Of a stretch of DNA of 41,098 bases, positions 24,221-32,202 are shown in pieces. Numbering within the stretch: the first letter of the stretch is position 1; each line of letters starts with the position of its first letter. This DNA comes from Micromonospora sp. KC606. GTDB lineage: Bacteria; Actinomycetota; Actinomycetes; Mycobacteriales; Micromonosporaceae. Below the pieces are notes generated by a model that was not told the DNA's origin, ran no database searches, and saw nothing but the letters and a program-made list of their open reading frames with translations. The DNA lies in contig NZ_SMKN01000030.1 of assembly GCF_004348675.1 (NCBI RefSeq), positions 1-41,098 on the forward strand, in the 5' to 3' direction. The position numbers and the translations under genes are program-made.

Positions 24221-24305
24221 AACACATCGGCACCATCTGGCCCAGCCGTCACCGGGAGGCGAGGCTCCGTTCGACGTCCCGTCCGCGCCGGCTACGGTGC
24301 TGCAC

Positions 24306-24983
24306 GTGCGGCTGCTCGTGGTAGAGGACGACGTGAAGATGGCGGCCCTGCTCAAGCGCGGACTCGAGCGGGAGGGCTACGCCGTCGACCTCAGCGCGAC
24401 CGGGCAGGAAGCCCTGCGGGCCGGCACGGCGTTCCCGTACGACGGGGTGGTGCTGGACGCCATGATCCCGGCGCCGGACGGGTTCGAGGTCTGCCGCCAG
24501 TTCCGCCAGGCGGGCAGGTGGATGCCGGTGATCATGCTCACCGCCCGTGGCGCGGTCGACGACCGGGTTCGTGGCCTCGACGCAGGTGCTGACGACTACC
24601 TGCTCAAGCCGTTCTCCTTCGCGGAGTTGTTCGCGCGGCTGCGGGCGTTGCTGCGCCGCGACGTCGGCGAGCGGCCGACGATCCTGGCCGCCGGCGACCT
24701 GCGGCTCGACCCGGCAAGCCGCGAGGTCTGTCGGGGCGGGACGGCCGTCTCCCTGTCGGCCCGGGAGTTCGCTCTGCTGCACCTGCTGCTACGTCGCAGG
24801 GGGGAGGTGCTCAGCCGGACCGCGATCGTGGAGCACGTGTGGGAGTCCGCCTACCACGGCACCTCGAACCTGGTGGACGTCTACATCCGCTTCCTGCGGG
24901 CGAAGGTGGATCGGCCGTTCGGGCGGTGCGCGATCGAGACCGTCCGGGGTACCGGCTACCGGCTACGCGTGGACGGCGGCTGA
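24306..24983 (+). CDS. OmpR-family response regulator
   Basis: The 225-residue protein has a receiver domain with the acidic pair EDD (7-9), phospho-acceptor Asp51 in VVLDAMIP, a conserved threonine in MLTARGA and lysine in LLKPF. A C-terminal winged helix contains LSAREFALLHLLLRRRGEVL and VRGTGYRLR. The start chosen is the GTG at 24306. TTCGAC (24270-24275), a 17-nt spacer and TACGGT (24293-24298) place the transcription start at or next to it. The upstream GTG at 24297 overlaps that -10 box. The histidine kinase follows after 5 nt. Confidence 0.95.
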   Translation: MRLLVVEDDVKMAALLKRGLEREGYAVDLSATGQEALRAGTAFPYDGVVLDAMIPAPDGFEVCRQFRQAGRWMPVIMLTARGAVDDRVRGLDAGADDYLLKPFSFAELFARLRALLRRDVGERPTILAAGDLRLDPASREVCRGGTAVSLSAREFALLHLLLRRRGEVLSRTAIVEHVWESAYHGTSNLVDVYIRFLRAKVDRPFGRCAIETVRGTGYRLRVDGG

Positions 24984-24988
24984 CTGGG

Positions 24989-26329
24989 ATGGCCTCGTTG
25001 TCGCTGCGGGCACGCCTCGCGCTGGTGGCGGCGCTCGGCTCGGTGCTGGTGCTGGGCGTCGGGTCGCTGCTGCTCTACCAGGATCTGAGCAACCAACTGA
25101 GCACCGCGATCACCAACGAGCTCGCGGTGGCCGTCGACGACCTCGCCGCTGGTGCCGCGTCCGGCGAATCCGCCCTGGTGACCGCGCAGGTGATCGAAGT
25201 CGACGGCGACGTGCGGGCGCCGGCCGGGGCGGAACCGCTGCTGACCGCGGAGGAACTTGCCCGGGCGAGTCGGGAACAGATCGTGGTGGACCGTGAGGTT
25301 CCCGGAGTCGGCGCGGAAGCCCGCCTGCTCGCCCGGCCACTCGGCGAGGCGGATGGCGACCGACTGGTCGGCGTCGCGGCGACCGGCACCGCACCGCTCG
25401 CCGGGGCCCGGCAACGGTTGGTGGTCGTGCTGACGCTCGCCGGGCCGGCGTTGACCGTCTCGGTCGGGGTCGCGGCATGGCTGCTGACGGGGGCGGCGCT
25501 GCGGCCGGTGCGCCGGATGGCGGGCGAGGCGGCAACGATCTCCGCAGCCCAGGTGGGTCGCCGCCTCCCACACCCGTCCGGTACGGACGAGATCGCCGCG
25601 CTGGGTCGCACCCTCAACGCCATGCTGGGACGCATCGAGAAGGCCGTCGCCAACGAACGCGCCTTCATCGACGACGCCGCGCACGAGCTGCGTACCCCGA
25701 TCGCCGTGCTTCGCGGCGAGCTGGAGCTCGCCTGTGGCGAGGATCTGCCGGCTCCGGTCGTGGAGAGCCTGACCAGTGCCCTGGAGGAGACCGATCGGCT
25801 GACCCGGCTGGCGGAGAACCTGTTGACCCTGGCGCGGGCGGACGCGGGTCAACTCGGGACGGGCGCTGCCACCAGCGACCTGTTCGCCACCGCCCGTGCC
25901 GCCGCCCGGCGGGTACCGCACCGGAAGGAGGTCCGCATCGAGGTGCGAGGCGAGCCGGTGATCGTCCGAGGCGACGGGGAGTGGATCGGAACCATCATCG
26001 GCAACCTGCTCACCAACGCCGATCGGCACGCGCGGAGCCGGATCCTGGTGACCCTCACGCCGGTCGACGGGCGTGCCCGGCTGGTGGTCGCGGATGACGG
26101 CCCCGGCTTCCCGTCCGCGATGTTGCCGCGTGCGTTCGACCGGTTCGCCCGGGGCGACGACACCCGCGGCCGCCCCGGTGGCGGTGCCGGCCTGGGACTG
26201 GCGATCGTCGCGTCGCTCACCCACGCGCTCGGTGGCGCGGTCACCGCCGGTAACGGCCCGCCGTTCGGCGGGGCCAGGATAGTGGCCGACCTGCCGCTGG
26301 CCGTCTCGTCGCCCTCCCACGACACCTGA
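24989..26329 (+). CDS. two-component sensor histidine kinase
   Basis: The protein has 446 residues. An N-terminal membrane helix (about 11-34), an extracellular domain of about 120 residues and a second membrane helix (about 150-175) are followed by a HAMP linker. The phospho-acceptor is His232 in DDAAHELRTPIAVLRGELEL, with the N box NLLTNADRHAR and G boxes DDGPGF and GAGLGLAIV. It pairs with the response regulator encoded 5 nt upstream. The sensed signal is not evident. The carbonic anhydrase gene 147 nt downstream is a possible target. Confidence 0.95.
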   Translation: MASLSLRARLALVAALGSVLVLGVGSLLLYQDLSNQLSTAITNELAVAVDDLAAGAASGESALVTAQVIEVDGDVRAPAGAEPLLTAEELARASREQIVVDREVPGVGAEARLLARPLGEADGDRLVGVAATGTAPLAGARQRLVVVLTLAGPALTVSVGVAAWLLTGAALRPVRRMAGEAATISAAQVGRRLPHPSGTDEIAALGRTLNAMLGRIEKAVANERAFIDDAAHELRTPIAVLRGELELACGEDLPAPVVESLTSALEETDRLTRLAENLLTLARADAGQLGTGAATSDLFATARAAARRVPHRKEVRIEVRGEPVIVRGDGEWIGTIIGNLLTNADRHARSRILVTLTPVDGRARLVVADDGPGFPSAMLPRAFDRFARGDDTRGRPGGGAGLGLAIVASLTHALGGAVTAGNGPPFGGARIVADLPLAVSSPSHDT

Positions 26330-26379
26330 GAGGTGGACGGACCGGCCGGTGATGGGTGCTGACGAGTTTGGCGGCGACC

Positions 26380-26469
26380 ACGTCACTTTAACCGAACTTT
26401 CATTTTGTTTCTCAGATCACTTCTCACGTTTCTCGCGGTTCTTGGCTATCAAAGCCGTTGGCGTTATTT
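26380..26469 (+). promoter_or_regulatory. A/T-rich control region of the carbonic anhydrase gene
   Basis: This is one of the most A/T-rich stretches of the window. TTTCTC occurs at 26408-26413 and 26429-26434 with a TTCTC at 26421-26425 between them, which could be a direct-repeat site for an OmpR-type regulator. TTGGCT (26442-26447), 16 nt and TTATTT (26464-26469) give a promoter ending 7 nt before the ATG. The assignment of a regulator is inference. Confidence 0.45.
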
Positions 26470-26476
26470 TCATTCC

Positions 26477-27271
26477 ATGGCTGACACCTCCATATTTGCG
26501 GGGAACCTTCACCGGCGTAACGTGCTGCGGCTCCTGATGGCCGGTGCGGGCAGCGCGGTGACGCTCGCCGCCTGTTCCTCGACCAGCGACAGCGGCACCG
26601 CTGCGACTACGACCGCCAGCGCCGCCCCGGTCGCCCTCGCCAGCGCCGCCCCGGTCGCGGTGGCCGACGAGCAGCCGGTGACCACCCCCCGGCAGGCGAT
26701 TGACCGGCTCATGCGGGGAAACGTGCGGTTCGTCAGTGGACAGATGCGGCATCCTCATCTCAGCCCCGACTACCGGGCTCAGCTGGCCAAGGGGCAGCAC
26801 CCCTTCGCTCAGGTGCTCACCTGCGCCGACTCCCGGGTCGCTCCGGAGTTCGTCTTCGACCAGGGCCTCGGTGACCTGTTCGTCGAACGCAACGCCGGCA
26901 ACATCGCCGAGCCGGTGGTCGTGGGCAGCATGCAGTACGCGGTGCACGAGCTCAAGGTGCCGCTGATCCTCGTGCTCGGGCACCAGAAATGCGGAGCGGT
27001 GACTGCCGCCGTCGAGGCGGTCGAGAACAACAGCCAGCCAACCGGCACCGATCTGGACGCGATTATCAACGCGATCCGGCCGGCGGTGGAAAAGGTGAAG
27101 CATTCCGGCGGTGACATCGTCGACAAGGCGGTACGCCAGCACGTCGCCGACATGGTCGCCAAGCTACGCGCCAAGCCGGTGCTCCAGCCCGCGATCAGGG
27201 CGGGCGCGCTCCAGGTGATCGGTGGCCGGTACACCCTCGACTCCGGAAAGGTCGACATCATCGTCCAGTGA
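26477..27271 (+). CDS. beta-carbonic anhydrase, Tat-exported lipoprotein
   Basis: The 264-residue protein has an N-terminal export signal HRRNVLRLLMAGAGSAVTLAAC with twin arginines (13-14) and a lipobox ending at Cys33. It should be exported folded and lipid-anchored outside the cell. A linker rich in Ala/Thr/Ser (about 36-65) leads to the beta-CA domain: Cys116-Ala-Asp118-Ser-Arg120 in TCADSRVAPEF, then His169 and Cys172 in GHQKCG. These are the three zinc ligands and the Asp-Arg pair. The enzyme interconverts CO2 and bicarbonate. The start at 26477 was chosen over the frame's upstream start at 26405, which lies in the promoter region. Confidence 0.92.
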   Translation: MADTSIFAGNLHRRNVLRLLMAGAGSAVTLAACSSTSDSGTAATTTASAAPVALASAAPVAVADEQPVTTPRQAIDRLMRGNVRFVSGQMRHPHLSPDYRAQLAKGQHPFAQVLTCADSRVAPEFVFDQGLGDLFVERNAGNIAEPVVVGSMQYAVHELKVPLILVLGHQKCGAVTAAVEAVENNSQPTGTDLDAIINAIRPAVEKVKHSGGDIVDKAVRQHVADMVAKLRAKPVLQPAIRAGALQVIGGRYTLDSGKVDIIVQ

Positions 27272-27276
27272 CCGTG

Positions 27277-27344
27277 GTCGAAGAGGGCTCGGGACGCGGG
27301 GTTCACCCGGTCCACCCCGGCACGCCCCCCGAGCCCTCTTCGAC
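27277..27344. terminator. hairpin between convergent carbonic anhydrase and MFS genes
   Basis: GTCGAAGAGGGCTCGGG (27277-27293) is perfectly inverted at 27328-27344, with a further G/C stem inside the loop. It sits between two convergent stop codons and can serve both. Confidence 0.8.
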
Positions 27345-27371
27345 TACGGACAGCTCCGACGGCACGGGGTG

Positions 27372-28586
27372 TCATCTGGACGCGGCTGCCGGTGCGACGC
27401 GTTCGCACCTCCGGTCCGCCAGGAGACGGCGCATGGTGACGGGGCCGGCCAGGGCGACGAACGCCGCCAGGGCGGCGGGGACCATGAGGCCGACGGTCAG
27501 GTCGGTGGCTTCGGCCAGGTAGCCGATCGCGGCTGGGCCGAGCAGCAGACCGGTGGAGCCGGAGATCGAGATCAGGGCGATGTTCGAGGGCGAGCCTCCA
27601 ACCTCCCCCACGGCGCTGAACAACACCGGTACGACCACCGCGATCCCGCTGCCGGCAAGGATCCAGCCGGCCCACGCGAGAGGGAGCCCACCGGCGACGC
27701 CCGCGAGGAGGACGAGGGCGTATCCGGCAGTGGCCAGGGTGCCCGCGCCCAGCAGGGTGCGGCCGGGGCCGAGCTTGGCGCGGATCGGGTCGCCCAGGAG
27801 GCGGAAGACCGTCATCGCGCAGGCGAACACCGTGTACGACAGTGGCGCGAGCGCCTCGTCGGCCCGCAGGACGCGGGCGGCGTGCAGGTTGGCCCAGTCG
27901 ATCGCGCCGGACTCGATGAGGTGGCCGCCGAGGCCGAGGACGAACATCCCGCCGAGCAGGATGCCGCCGATGCGGGCCGCGCTCACCGGCGCGGCGCTGC
28001 TGCCGCCGTCGACCTGGGGCGGTGGCGGCAACAGCGGACGGGTGAAGGCGGCGAACACCGCGGTGCAGGCGAGCGCGGCGATCACCAGCATGGCCTGGTT
28101 TCCCAGCCCCAGGGTGAGGCCGAGTGAGGTGAGCGCGCCGGCGGCGGCGCCGCCCAGGCTCCAGAAGCCGTGGAAGGACGAGACCACCGGTCGCTTGTAG
28201 TAACGCTCGAGCTCGACGGAGTGGGCGTTGAGCCCCACCTCCACGAAGCCGACGCCGACGCCGTAGAGAGCGCCGCAGAGCAGGAGGGTCTCGTAGGTCG
28301 GTGCGAGCGCGGGGGCGATGAGGACCAGCTGGGTGGCGGGGCCGGCCCAGCGCAGCAGGCCGCGGGTGGTGGTCCGGTCGGCGAGTCTTCCGGCGGCGAA
28401 CATGGTGACCAGCCCGACGACCTGGACGAGCAGGAGCAGGGTGCCCAGGCGCGCCTCGCCGAGGCCGAGGCGGCGATCGACCGAGGGAAGGGCGGCGGCC
28501 CAGGCACCCATGACGAAGCCGGAGGTCGCGAAGGTGCCGAAGACGCCGACGCGGGCGCGGCGCAGGGCGGTGGGGTCGGGGTTCAT
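27372..28586 (-). CDS. major facilitator superfamily exporter
   Basis: The 404-residue protein has about twelve hydrophobic segments. The MFS cytoplasmic loop motif between helices 2 and 3 reads AAGRLADRTTTRG, and a repeat of this loop (LLGDPIRAKLGPGR) follows in the second half. It starts MNPDPTALRRARVGVFGTFA. The substrate is unknown; the arrangement divergent from a ROK repressor suggests a sugar or sugar-like ligand. The frame continues upstream to 28847, but 28586 is the start that leaves room for the promoter and the palindrome. Confidence 0.9.
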   Translation of the reverse strand: MNPDPTALRRARVGVFGTFATSGFVMGAWAAALPSVDRRLGLGEARLGTLLLLVQVVGLVTMFAAGRLADRTTTRGLLRWAGPATQLVLIAPALAPTYETLLLCGALYGVGVGFVEVGLNAHSVELERYYKRPVVSSFHGFWSLGGAAAGALTSLGLTLGLGNQAMLVIAALACTAVFAAFTRPLLPPPPQVDGGSSAAPVSAARIGGILLGGMFVLGLGGHLIESGAIDWANLHAARVLRADEALAPLSYTVFACAMTVFRLLGDPIRAKLGPGRTLLGAGTLATAGYALVLLAGVAGGLPLAWAGWILAGSGIAVVVPVLFSAVGEVGGSPSNIALISISGSTGLLLGPAAIGYLAEATDLTVGLMVPAALAAFVALAGPVTMRRLLADRRCERVAPAAASR

Positions 28587-28609
28587 GGCTGTCCTTGGAT
28601 CGCGAATTT

Positions 28610-28624
28610 GTTCTCGGTGAGAAC
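28610..28624. promoter_or_regulatory. palindromic operator between MFS and ROK genes
   Basis: GTTCTC-GGT-GAGAAC is a perfect inverted repeat located 24 nt upstream of the MFS start and 93 nt upstream of the ROK start. It is the most likely site for the ROK repressor to silence the transporter. Confidence 0.65.
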
Positions 28625-28716
28625 TTAACGGCCCGCGCCAGCGGCGTCGAGGTTTTTTGTCCTTGGCGGAGACATAAGACACGATGGGGTTGACGCCGAC
28701 GGGAGAATCGCCTGCC

Positions 28717-29874
28717 ATGCCGCAGCTGAAGACGAGCGCCGACCTCCGCGTGCACAACCAGACCCGGCTGCTGCGCGCCGTCCACGACGCCGACGAACCA
28801 CTCACCCGCGCCAGCGCCGCGCGGGCCCTGGGCTTCGGCCGCAACACCGCCGCCGCCCTCGTCGGCGAACTGGAGGCGGCCGGGTTACTGCACGAGGCCC
28901 CCGCCGGGGCGTCCGGTCGCGGCCGGCCGACGACTCTGCTACTTGCTCACCCCCACGGACCGGTCGCTTTCGGCGCCGACATCCGCGAGGACTCCTGGAC
29001 CCTGGCGCAGATCGAGTTGGGCGGGCGGCTCACCGAACTGGAGACCGGCGAGCACGACCGGACCCCGAGGGTGTTCGACGACATCCTCAGGGCGACCCGG
29101 CGGCACGCCACCGACCGACTCGCCTCGCTCGGCATCGCCATCGCCGGGCCGATCCACGACCGCCGCCGCCTGCACATCTCACATCTCGGCTGGGACGAGG
29201 TGGACCTCGACGAGCAGATCGGCGGCGACTGGCCGCCGACCGTGGTCGACAACGACGCCAGGCTCGCCGGACTCGCCGAGGCCCGGCGCGGAGCGCTGCG
29301 CGGGACCGGGACCGCCCTGCACTTCCACATCGACTTCGACATCGGCGGGACCCTGCTGCTCGGCGGGGACGCCCAACGCGGCGCCCACAACATCGCCGGG
29401 GAGTTCGGGCACATGCCGCTCACGGATTCCGGGCACCGGTGCATGTGCGGCGCCCAGGGGTGCTGGAGCCTGGACGTGGGCACCAACGCCCTCGTGCGGC
29501 GATCCGGGAGGGAACCCGGCTACGGGGCGGGGCGGGAGCTGGCGCGGGAGATCCTGGCCCGCGCCGAGGCCGGCGAGACCGAGGCGGGCCGGGCGGTCGA
29601 CGACAACGCCATCGCGCTGGGGCGAGGGCTCGGCGCGCTGGCCAACGCCCTCGACCCCGAGGCGATCACTCTCTCCGGACTGGGGTTGGAGCTGATCCGG
29701 TTGCGGCGCGGCCTGATCGAACATGCCTGCGCCGAGGGGCTGATGAAGTTCAGGCGCGCCCGGCCGCCGCGCATCCTGGCGGGCACGGTCGGCGAGATCG
29801 GCCCGCTGCGCGGCGCGGCCGAGATCGCCTTCGACGTTGCCCTGAACGCCGAGTGGCTGCGGGCACGGCTCTAG
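28717..29874 (+). CDS. ROK-family transcriptional repressor
   Basis: The 385-residue protein starts MPQLKTSADLRVHNQTRLL. An N-terminal winged helix (SAARALGFGRNTAAALVGEL) is followed by a ROK sugar-kinase-like domain with an FGADIRED phosphate loop, VDNDARLAGLAEA and FDIGGTLLLGGDAQRGAHNIAGEFGHM. The zinc site is CMCGAQGCW. The usual Glu after the last Cys is replaced by Trp-Ser, a small departure from the CxCGxxGCxE consensus. GGGAG about 11 nt upstream supports this start; the ATG at 28684 is an alternative. It diverges from the MFS gene and probably represses it until a sugar-like ligand binds. Its stop overlaps that of the convergent TetR gene. Confidence 0.9.
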   Translation: MPQLKTSADLRVHNQTRLLRAVHDADEPLTRASAARALGFGRNTAAALVGELEAAGLLHEAPAGASGRGRPTTLLLAHPHGPVAFGADIREDSWTLAQIELGGRLTELETGEHDRTPRVFDDILRATRRHATDRLASLGIAIAGPIHDRRRLHISHLGWDEVDLDEQIGGDWPPTVVDNDARLAGLAEARRGALRGTGTALHFHIDFDIGGTLLLGGDAQRGAHNIAGEFGHMPLTDSGHRCMCGAQGCWSLDVGTNALVRRSGREPGYGAGRELAREILARAEAGETEAGRAVDDNAIALGRGLGALANALDPEAITLSGLGLELIRLRRGLIEHACAEGLMKFRRARPPRILAGTVGEIGPLRGAAEIAFDVALNAEWLRARL

Positions 29875-30608
29875 GGCGAGCCCGCGCCTCCGGGGACAGC
29901 ACCGTGCTGGACCCACGGCGATTCCCCACCGCCGCGGAGGCGGTCAAGTCCGTCGAGGAGCAGGTCGAGCGTGAACTCGAACTCGACCTGGCTGTCGCAC
30001 CAGCCGAGCGTCGGGTCGGCCGCGTCGTGGGCTTCGGCCACCATCATCGCCGTGAGGTGCGGGACAGCCTGCGCCATCGCGGCCAACTCCGCCTCCGCGG
30101 CGTCGGCGTCGAAGCTCGCGTCCGCCGCTCCGGGACGGAAGACCTCCTGGGCGAACCCCAGCGCCAGGCTCCCGAACGCGTGCAGCGCCCGGTGCGCGAT
30201 CCGGTAGGAGAACCCGCCGCCGACCATCGTCGCCACAACGGCGTCGTAGTAGGCGAACAGACCGGCCGGGATGGTCGAGCGGGAGGTGAGCAGCGTGGGC
30301 GCCCAGGGGTGGCGCAGCATGACCTCCCGCGCGGAGAGGAACCGCTGTCGCAGCGCGGCACGCCAGTCACCGGCCGCCGCGGTGCGGCCGGCCGCCGCGC
30401 CGATCTCCCCCACGACGGTCTCGACGAGGCCGTCGAGCAGCCCTTCCTTGCCGGGTAGATGGTGGTACAGCGACATGGCCTCGACGCCGAGTTCGGCGGC
30501 GAGGCGGCGCATGGTCAGCGCCTGGAGCCCTTCGGCGTCCACGAGCGCGACCGCCGCCGCCAGGGCCCGCTCCCGACTCAGCGGCAACCGGTGGTTCTGC
30601 TCACTCAT
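29871..30608 (-). CDS. TetR-family repressor (TetR/TetR_C type)
   Basis: The protein has 245 residues. Residues 10-58 form the HTH: RERALAAAVALVDAEGLQAL then MRRLAAELGVEAMSLYHHL, the classic TetR recognition-helix pattern. The long C-terminal ligand domain resembles the tetracycline-repressor C-terminal family. GGAGGAGAG precedes the ATG at 30608. It diverges from a DUF4386 membrane protein across two palindromes, so it probably represses itself and that gene. Confidence 0.93.
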   Translation of the reverse strand: MSEQNHRLPLSRERALAAAVALVDAEGLQALTMRRLAAELGVEAMSLYHHLPGKEGLLDGLVETVVGEIGAAAGRTAAAGDWRAALRQRFLSAREVMLRHPWAPTLLTSRSTIPAGLFAYYDAVVATMVGGGFSYRIAHRALHAFGSLALGFAQEVFRPGAADASFDADAAEAELAAMAQAVPHLTAMMVAEAHDAADPTLGWCDSQVEFEFTLDLLLDGLDRLRGGGESPWVQHGAVPGGAGSP

Positions 30609-30628
30609 CCACTCTCCTCCTTCCCTCA

Positions 30629-30661
30629 CCTTACGTTGTATGGCACCCTTACGCTGTAAGG
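30629..30661. promoter_or_regulatory. two tandem palindromes in the TetR/DUF4386 divergent region
   Basis: CCTTAC-GCT-GTAAGG (30647-30661) is perfect, and CCTTAC-GTT-GTATGG (30629-30643) differs at one arm position. Centres are 18 bp apart, so two TetR dimers could bind on similar faces. They lie 21 and 41 nt from the two start codons. Confidence 0.7.
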
Positions 30662-30701
30662 CGCGCAGTTCCGGCGCCGTCATCCAGCCGAAGGAGTCGG
30701 C

Positions 30702-31418
30702 ATGCACCCACTGGTCCGCACCGCCCGGGTAACCGGCCTGTGCTATCTCGGCCTCGCCGTCACCGGCATGCTCGGCTACCTGCTCATCCGTGGACAGCTC
30801 TTCGTCGCCGACGACGCCGGCGCGACCCTCGCCCGCCTGGCCGGGCACGAGTCCCTCGCCCGTGCCGGGATCGCTCTCGAACTGCTCGTCGTGCTCACCC
30901 AGACGCTCACCGCCCTCTGGTTCCACCGACTGTTCCGCACCGTCGACCCCCTCGCCGCCGGCAGCATCGCGGCACTCGGGCTCGTCAACGCCGTCGCGAT
31001 CCTCGGCAGCGCGGCTCTCCTCGCGACCGCGACCGAGGTCGCGCACACCCCCTCCGGCGACACGGCCGCGACCGTCCAACTCCTGTACCTCGTCAGTGGC
31101 AACCTGTGGAAGGTCGGTGGACTGTTCTTCGGTCTGTGGCTCATCCCGATGGGCTACTGCGTCCTGCGCTCCGGGTGGATGCCCCGGCCCCTCGGCCAGA
31201 TCCTCGTCGTGGGCGGCATCGGCTACGTGCTGAGCGCGTTCGTCGGATACCTGGTGCCCGGGGCGGGGGTGGTCGTGGGCGCGCTGGTCGTGCCCGCCAC
31301 CGTGGGCGAGCTCTGGATGGTCGGCTACCTGCTCGTCCTCGGCGTCCGCCGGCACGCGCTGCCCGATGAGCCGCACCGCGCGGCGACGCGCCCGGTCGCC
31401 GTGGAGTCGCCCGTGTGA
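30702..31418 (+). CDS. DUF4386 membrane protein
   Basis: The 238-residue protein has about six membrane segments (for example VTGLCYLGLAVTGMLGYLLI, IALELLVVLTQTLTALWF and ILVVGGIGYVLSAFVGYLV). The motif block GNLWKVGGLFFGLWLIPMGY is characteristic of DUF4386. AAGGAG lies 6 nt before the ATG. Function is unknown for the family. It is probably induced by a ligand of the adjacent TetR regulator. Confidence 0.85.
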   Translation: MHPLVRTARVTGLCYLGLAVTGMLGYLLIRGQLFVADDAGATLARLAGHESLARAGIALELLVVLTQTLTALWFHRLFRTVDPLAAGSIAALGLVNAVAILGSAALLATATEVAHTPSGDTAATVQLLYLVSGNLWKVGGLFFGLWLIPMGYCVLRSGWMPRPLGQILVVGGIGYVLSAFVGYLVPGAGVVVGALVVPATVGELWMVGYLLVLGVRRHALPDEPHRAATRPVAVESPV

Positions 31419-31437
31419 CGGCGGCCGAGGCCGCCGT
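31418..31437 (+). terminator. hairpin overlapping the DUF4386 stop codon
   Basis: ACGGCGGCC-GA-GGCCGCCGT starts at the last base of the TGA (31416-31418). Its location suggests termination of the DUF4386 transcript and insulation of the secreted-protein gene that follows. Confidence 0.6.
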
Positions 31438-31550
31438 ACCCCCGACGGCCCGTGCCCGGGGAGAAAACCGTCCCCGCTTCGTCACCTGTCGTCCGCGGCG
31501 GCGCCCTGGTTGTCTCACTGGCGACACATCACCAGGGAAAGCAGGCTGAC

Positions 31551-31979
31551 ATGTCGATTCTCCGCCGTACCCTCGCCACCACGGCCGTCGTCCTCGCCGC
31601 CGGTGCGGCCTCGCTGGTCAACGCCGCGCCAGCGATGGCCAGCACGCCGTCGAGCTGCTCCAGCGTCAGCCAGATCGGCACCACCCGGGTGCTGACGGTC
31701 GGCGGGATGCAGGCGGCATCGGTGAAGCAGTACTACGGCTGCGGCTACAACTACGCCTACATCTACGTCTGGGAGCAGTACCGCAACACCCACTCCAACT
31801 GGGACCTCTACGTCCACGTCGTCAACCACAGCGACAGTGGCAACGACTACGGCGCGGCCCGGCTGAGCAACACCACCCGGGCGGAACTGTGGGGCCCGCC
31901 GGCCGACACCGCCCGGTACTGCACCCACGTCACCGGCTACCTCAACTCGACGGGCGGCTCCACCAGCAAGGTCTGCTGA
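31551..31979 (+). CDS. secreted four-cysteine protein, paralogue of the adjacent kinase's extracellular domain
   Basis: The 142-residue product has a signal peptide: basic MSILRRTL, hydrophobic core, and AMA cleavage before residue 31. The mature 112 residues carry four cysteines (36, 64, 124, 142), enough for two disulfides. The block ASVKQYYGC...YAYIYVWEQYR with a later ELWGPP matches ISVKQYWSP...MAYVWVWKQYR and ELWTEP in the last 120 residues of the kinase encoded next. All four cysteines align. It is therefore a free, exported version of the kinase ectodomain, possibly a ligand, decoy or competitor. I know no named family for it. The upstream open frame from 31452 has no signal-like start. 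Confidence 0.88.
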   Translation: MSILRRTLATTAVVLAAGAASLVNAAPAMASTPSSCSSVSQIGTTRVLTVGGMQAASVKQYYGCGYNYAYIYVWEQYRNTHSNWDLYVHVVNHSDSGNDYGAARLSNTTRAELWGPPADTARYCTHVTGYLNSTGGSTSKVC

Positions 31980-31995
31980 CCCCGCCACGCCGACC

Positions 31996-32023
31996 GGGCC
32001 CGCCGGAGGCGTCCGGAGGGCCC
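31996..32023 (+). terminator. hairpin after the secreted-protein gene
   Basis: GGGCCC-g-CCGGA-ggcg-TCCGG-a-GGGCCC begins 17 nt after the stop codon and makes an 11-bp stem with one mismatch. Confidence 0.7.
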
Positions 32024-32045
32024 TTCGTGCAGGACGCCTCCGGCC

Positions 32046-32105
32046 CGGTACAAGAACGGCCACGAGTCGGAGTACGCCGGCTACCGGTTCCACAACGACC
32101 ACTGA
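32046..32105 (+). pseudogene. C-terminal remnant of a lost gene between the secreted protein and the kinase
   Basis: One frame without a start codon reads RYKNGHESEYAGYRFHNDH to a TGA at 32103-32105 and is followed after 6 nt by its own strong terminator. The composition is protein-like, and it is placed exactly where a gene end should be. Codons upstream of it belong to the previous hairpin, so only about 19 codons survive. I do not recognise the protein. Confidence 0.45.
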
Positions 32106-32111
32106 TCCGTC

Positions 32112-32152
32112 CGGCGCGGGTGTCTCCGGCGACACCGGAGACACCCGCGCCG
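32112..32152 (+). terminator. 18-bp perfect hairpin upstream of the kinase gene
   Basis: CGGCGCGGGTGTCTCCGG (32112-32129) is perfectly inverted at 32135-32152 around CGACA. With the hairpin at 31996 it makes two terminators within 160 nt and isolates the kinase operon from upstream transcription. Confidence 0.85.
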
Positions 32153-32202
32153 CAGCTCCGGCCTACGAACAGGTCACCGGCCATCGGTAGCATTCACCGG
32201 CG

